Assembly (NCBI GenBank): GCA_045538895.1
Contig: JAZQEH010000064.1
Span: forward strand, 1 to 13,248
Source of the DNA: UMGS902 sp045538895
Lineage (GTDB): Bacteria; Bacillota; Clostridia; Oscillospirales; CAG-272
Length of the DNA: 13,248 nt
Direction of reading: 5' to 3'
Each line of letters begins with the position of its first letter. Within the stretch, counting starts at the first letter, position 1. This document shows positions 13,207 through 13,248 of the stretch, piece after piece. A program made the position numbers and the translations under genes. The notes below the pieces were generated by a model, which worked only from the letters and a program-made list of their open reading frames with translations, did no database searches and was not told where the DNA came from.

Positions 13207-13248
13207 ACTCCTTGAAAACCGCGAGCGGTGAGCGAGACGCGAGTGAAC
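13207..13248. other. End of window, no gene seen
   Basis: The last bases contain GCGAG three times (within 13221-13242) and GTGAG/GTGAA variants. No frame, promoter or stem is evident. It may be the edge of another dispersed repeat that continues beyond the window. Confidence 0.3.

Noticed and set aside
1..13248. CRISPR array, tRNA, rRNA, integrase or transposase
   Set aside because: No regularly spaced repeats with unique spacers, no cloverleaf or rRNA sequence, and no recombinase or transposase motif were found on either strand.

Overview
The window looks like chromosomal DNA of a low-to-mid GC Gram-positive bacterium of class Clostridia, probably a gut Oscillospirales-type lineage. This rests on strong AGGAGG-type ribosome sites, a lipoprotein-type PstS, family-level protein similarity, and short GTAGGG.. 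and CAGTCAGC..GCTGACAGCT hairpin repeats of a kind I remember from such genomes. The exact taxon cannot be fixed from the sequence alone.

Layout. Almost everything is on the minus strand, so transcription runs right to left. At the far right a YqeM-like SAM-dependent methyltransferase (12326-13084, +) is divergent from pgk. Reading leftwards there follow pgk, tpiA and a malate/L-lactate dehydrogenase-family gene. Then comes a terminator, a Na/Pi cotransporter-family gene with a PhoU tail, another terminator, and a complete phosphate-starvation operon pstS-pstC-pstA-pstB-phoU-phoB-phoR that ends in a strong terminator. Bases 1-297 hold no gene: they carry a large inverted-repeat element, the pho operon terminator and a small GC-rich hairpin. 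Bases 13085-13248 also hold no gene: they carry a second repeat of the same family and a terminator.

How the genes work together. The left two thirds form one phosphate module. PstS captures phosphate outside the membrane, PstCAB imports it, PhoU couples transporter state to the kinase PhoR, and PhoR phosphorylates PhoB. PhoB should act at the two promoters that carry TTTTAC boxes. These promoters, in front of pstS and of the Na/Pi gene, share one architecture to the base: TTTTAC-N5-TTTTAC-N17-TTTTAC-N10-TAAAAT. This is the most informative signal in the window, and it joins the two separately transcribed transport units into one inferred regulon. The right third is central metabolism: two consecutive lower/middle glycolysis enzymes and an NAD(P)-dependent 2-hydroxyacid dehydrogenase that could consume NADH in fermentation.

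The protein-coding content is ordinary. I see no new protein system, CRISPR array, integrase, transposase or RNA gene. The points worth a second look are regulatory and structural: the matched Pho promoters, terminators fused directly to Pho boxes, a terminator stem used twice, and dispersed palindromic repeats, one of which sits just upstream of tpiA and creates a false N-terminal extension.
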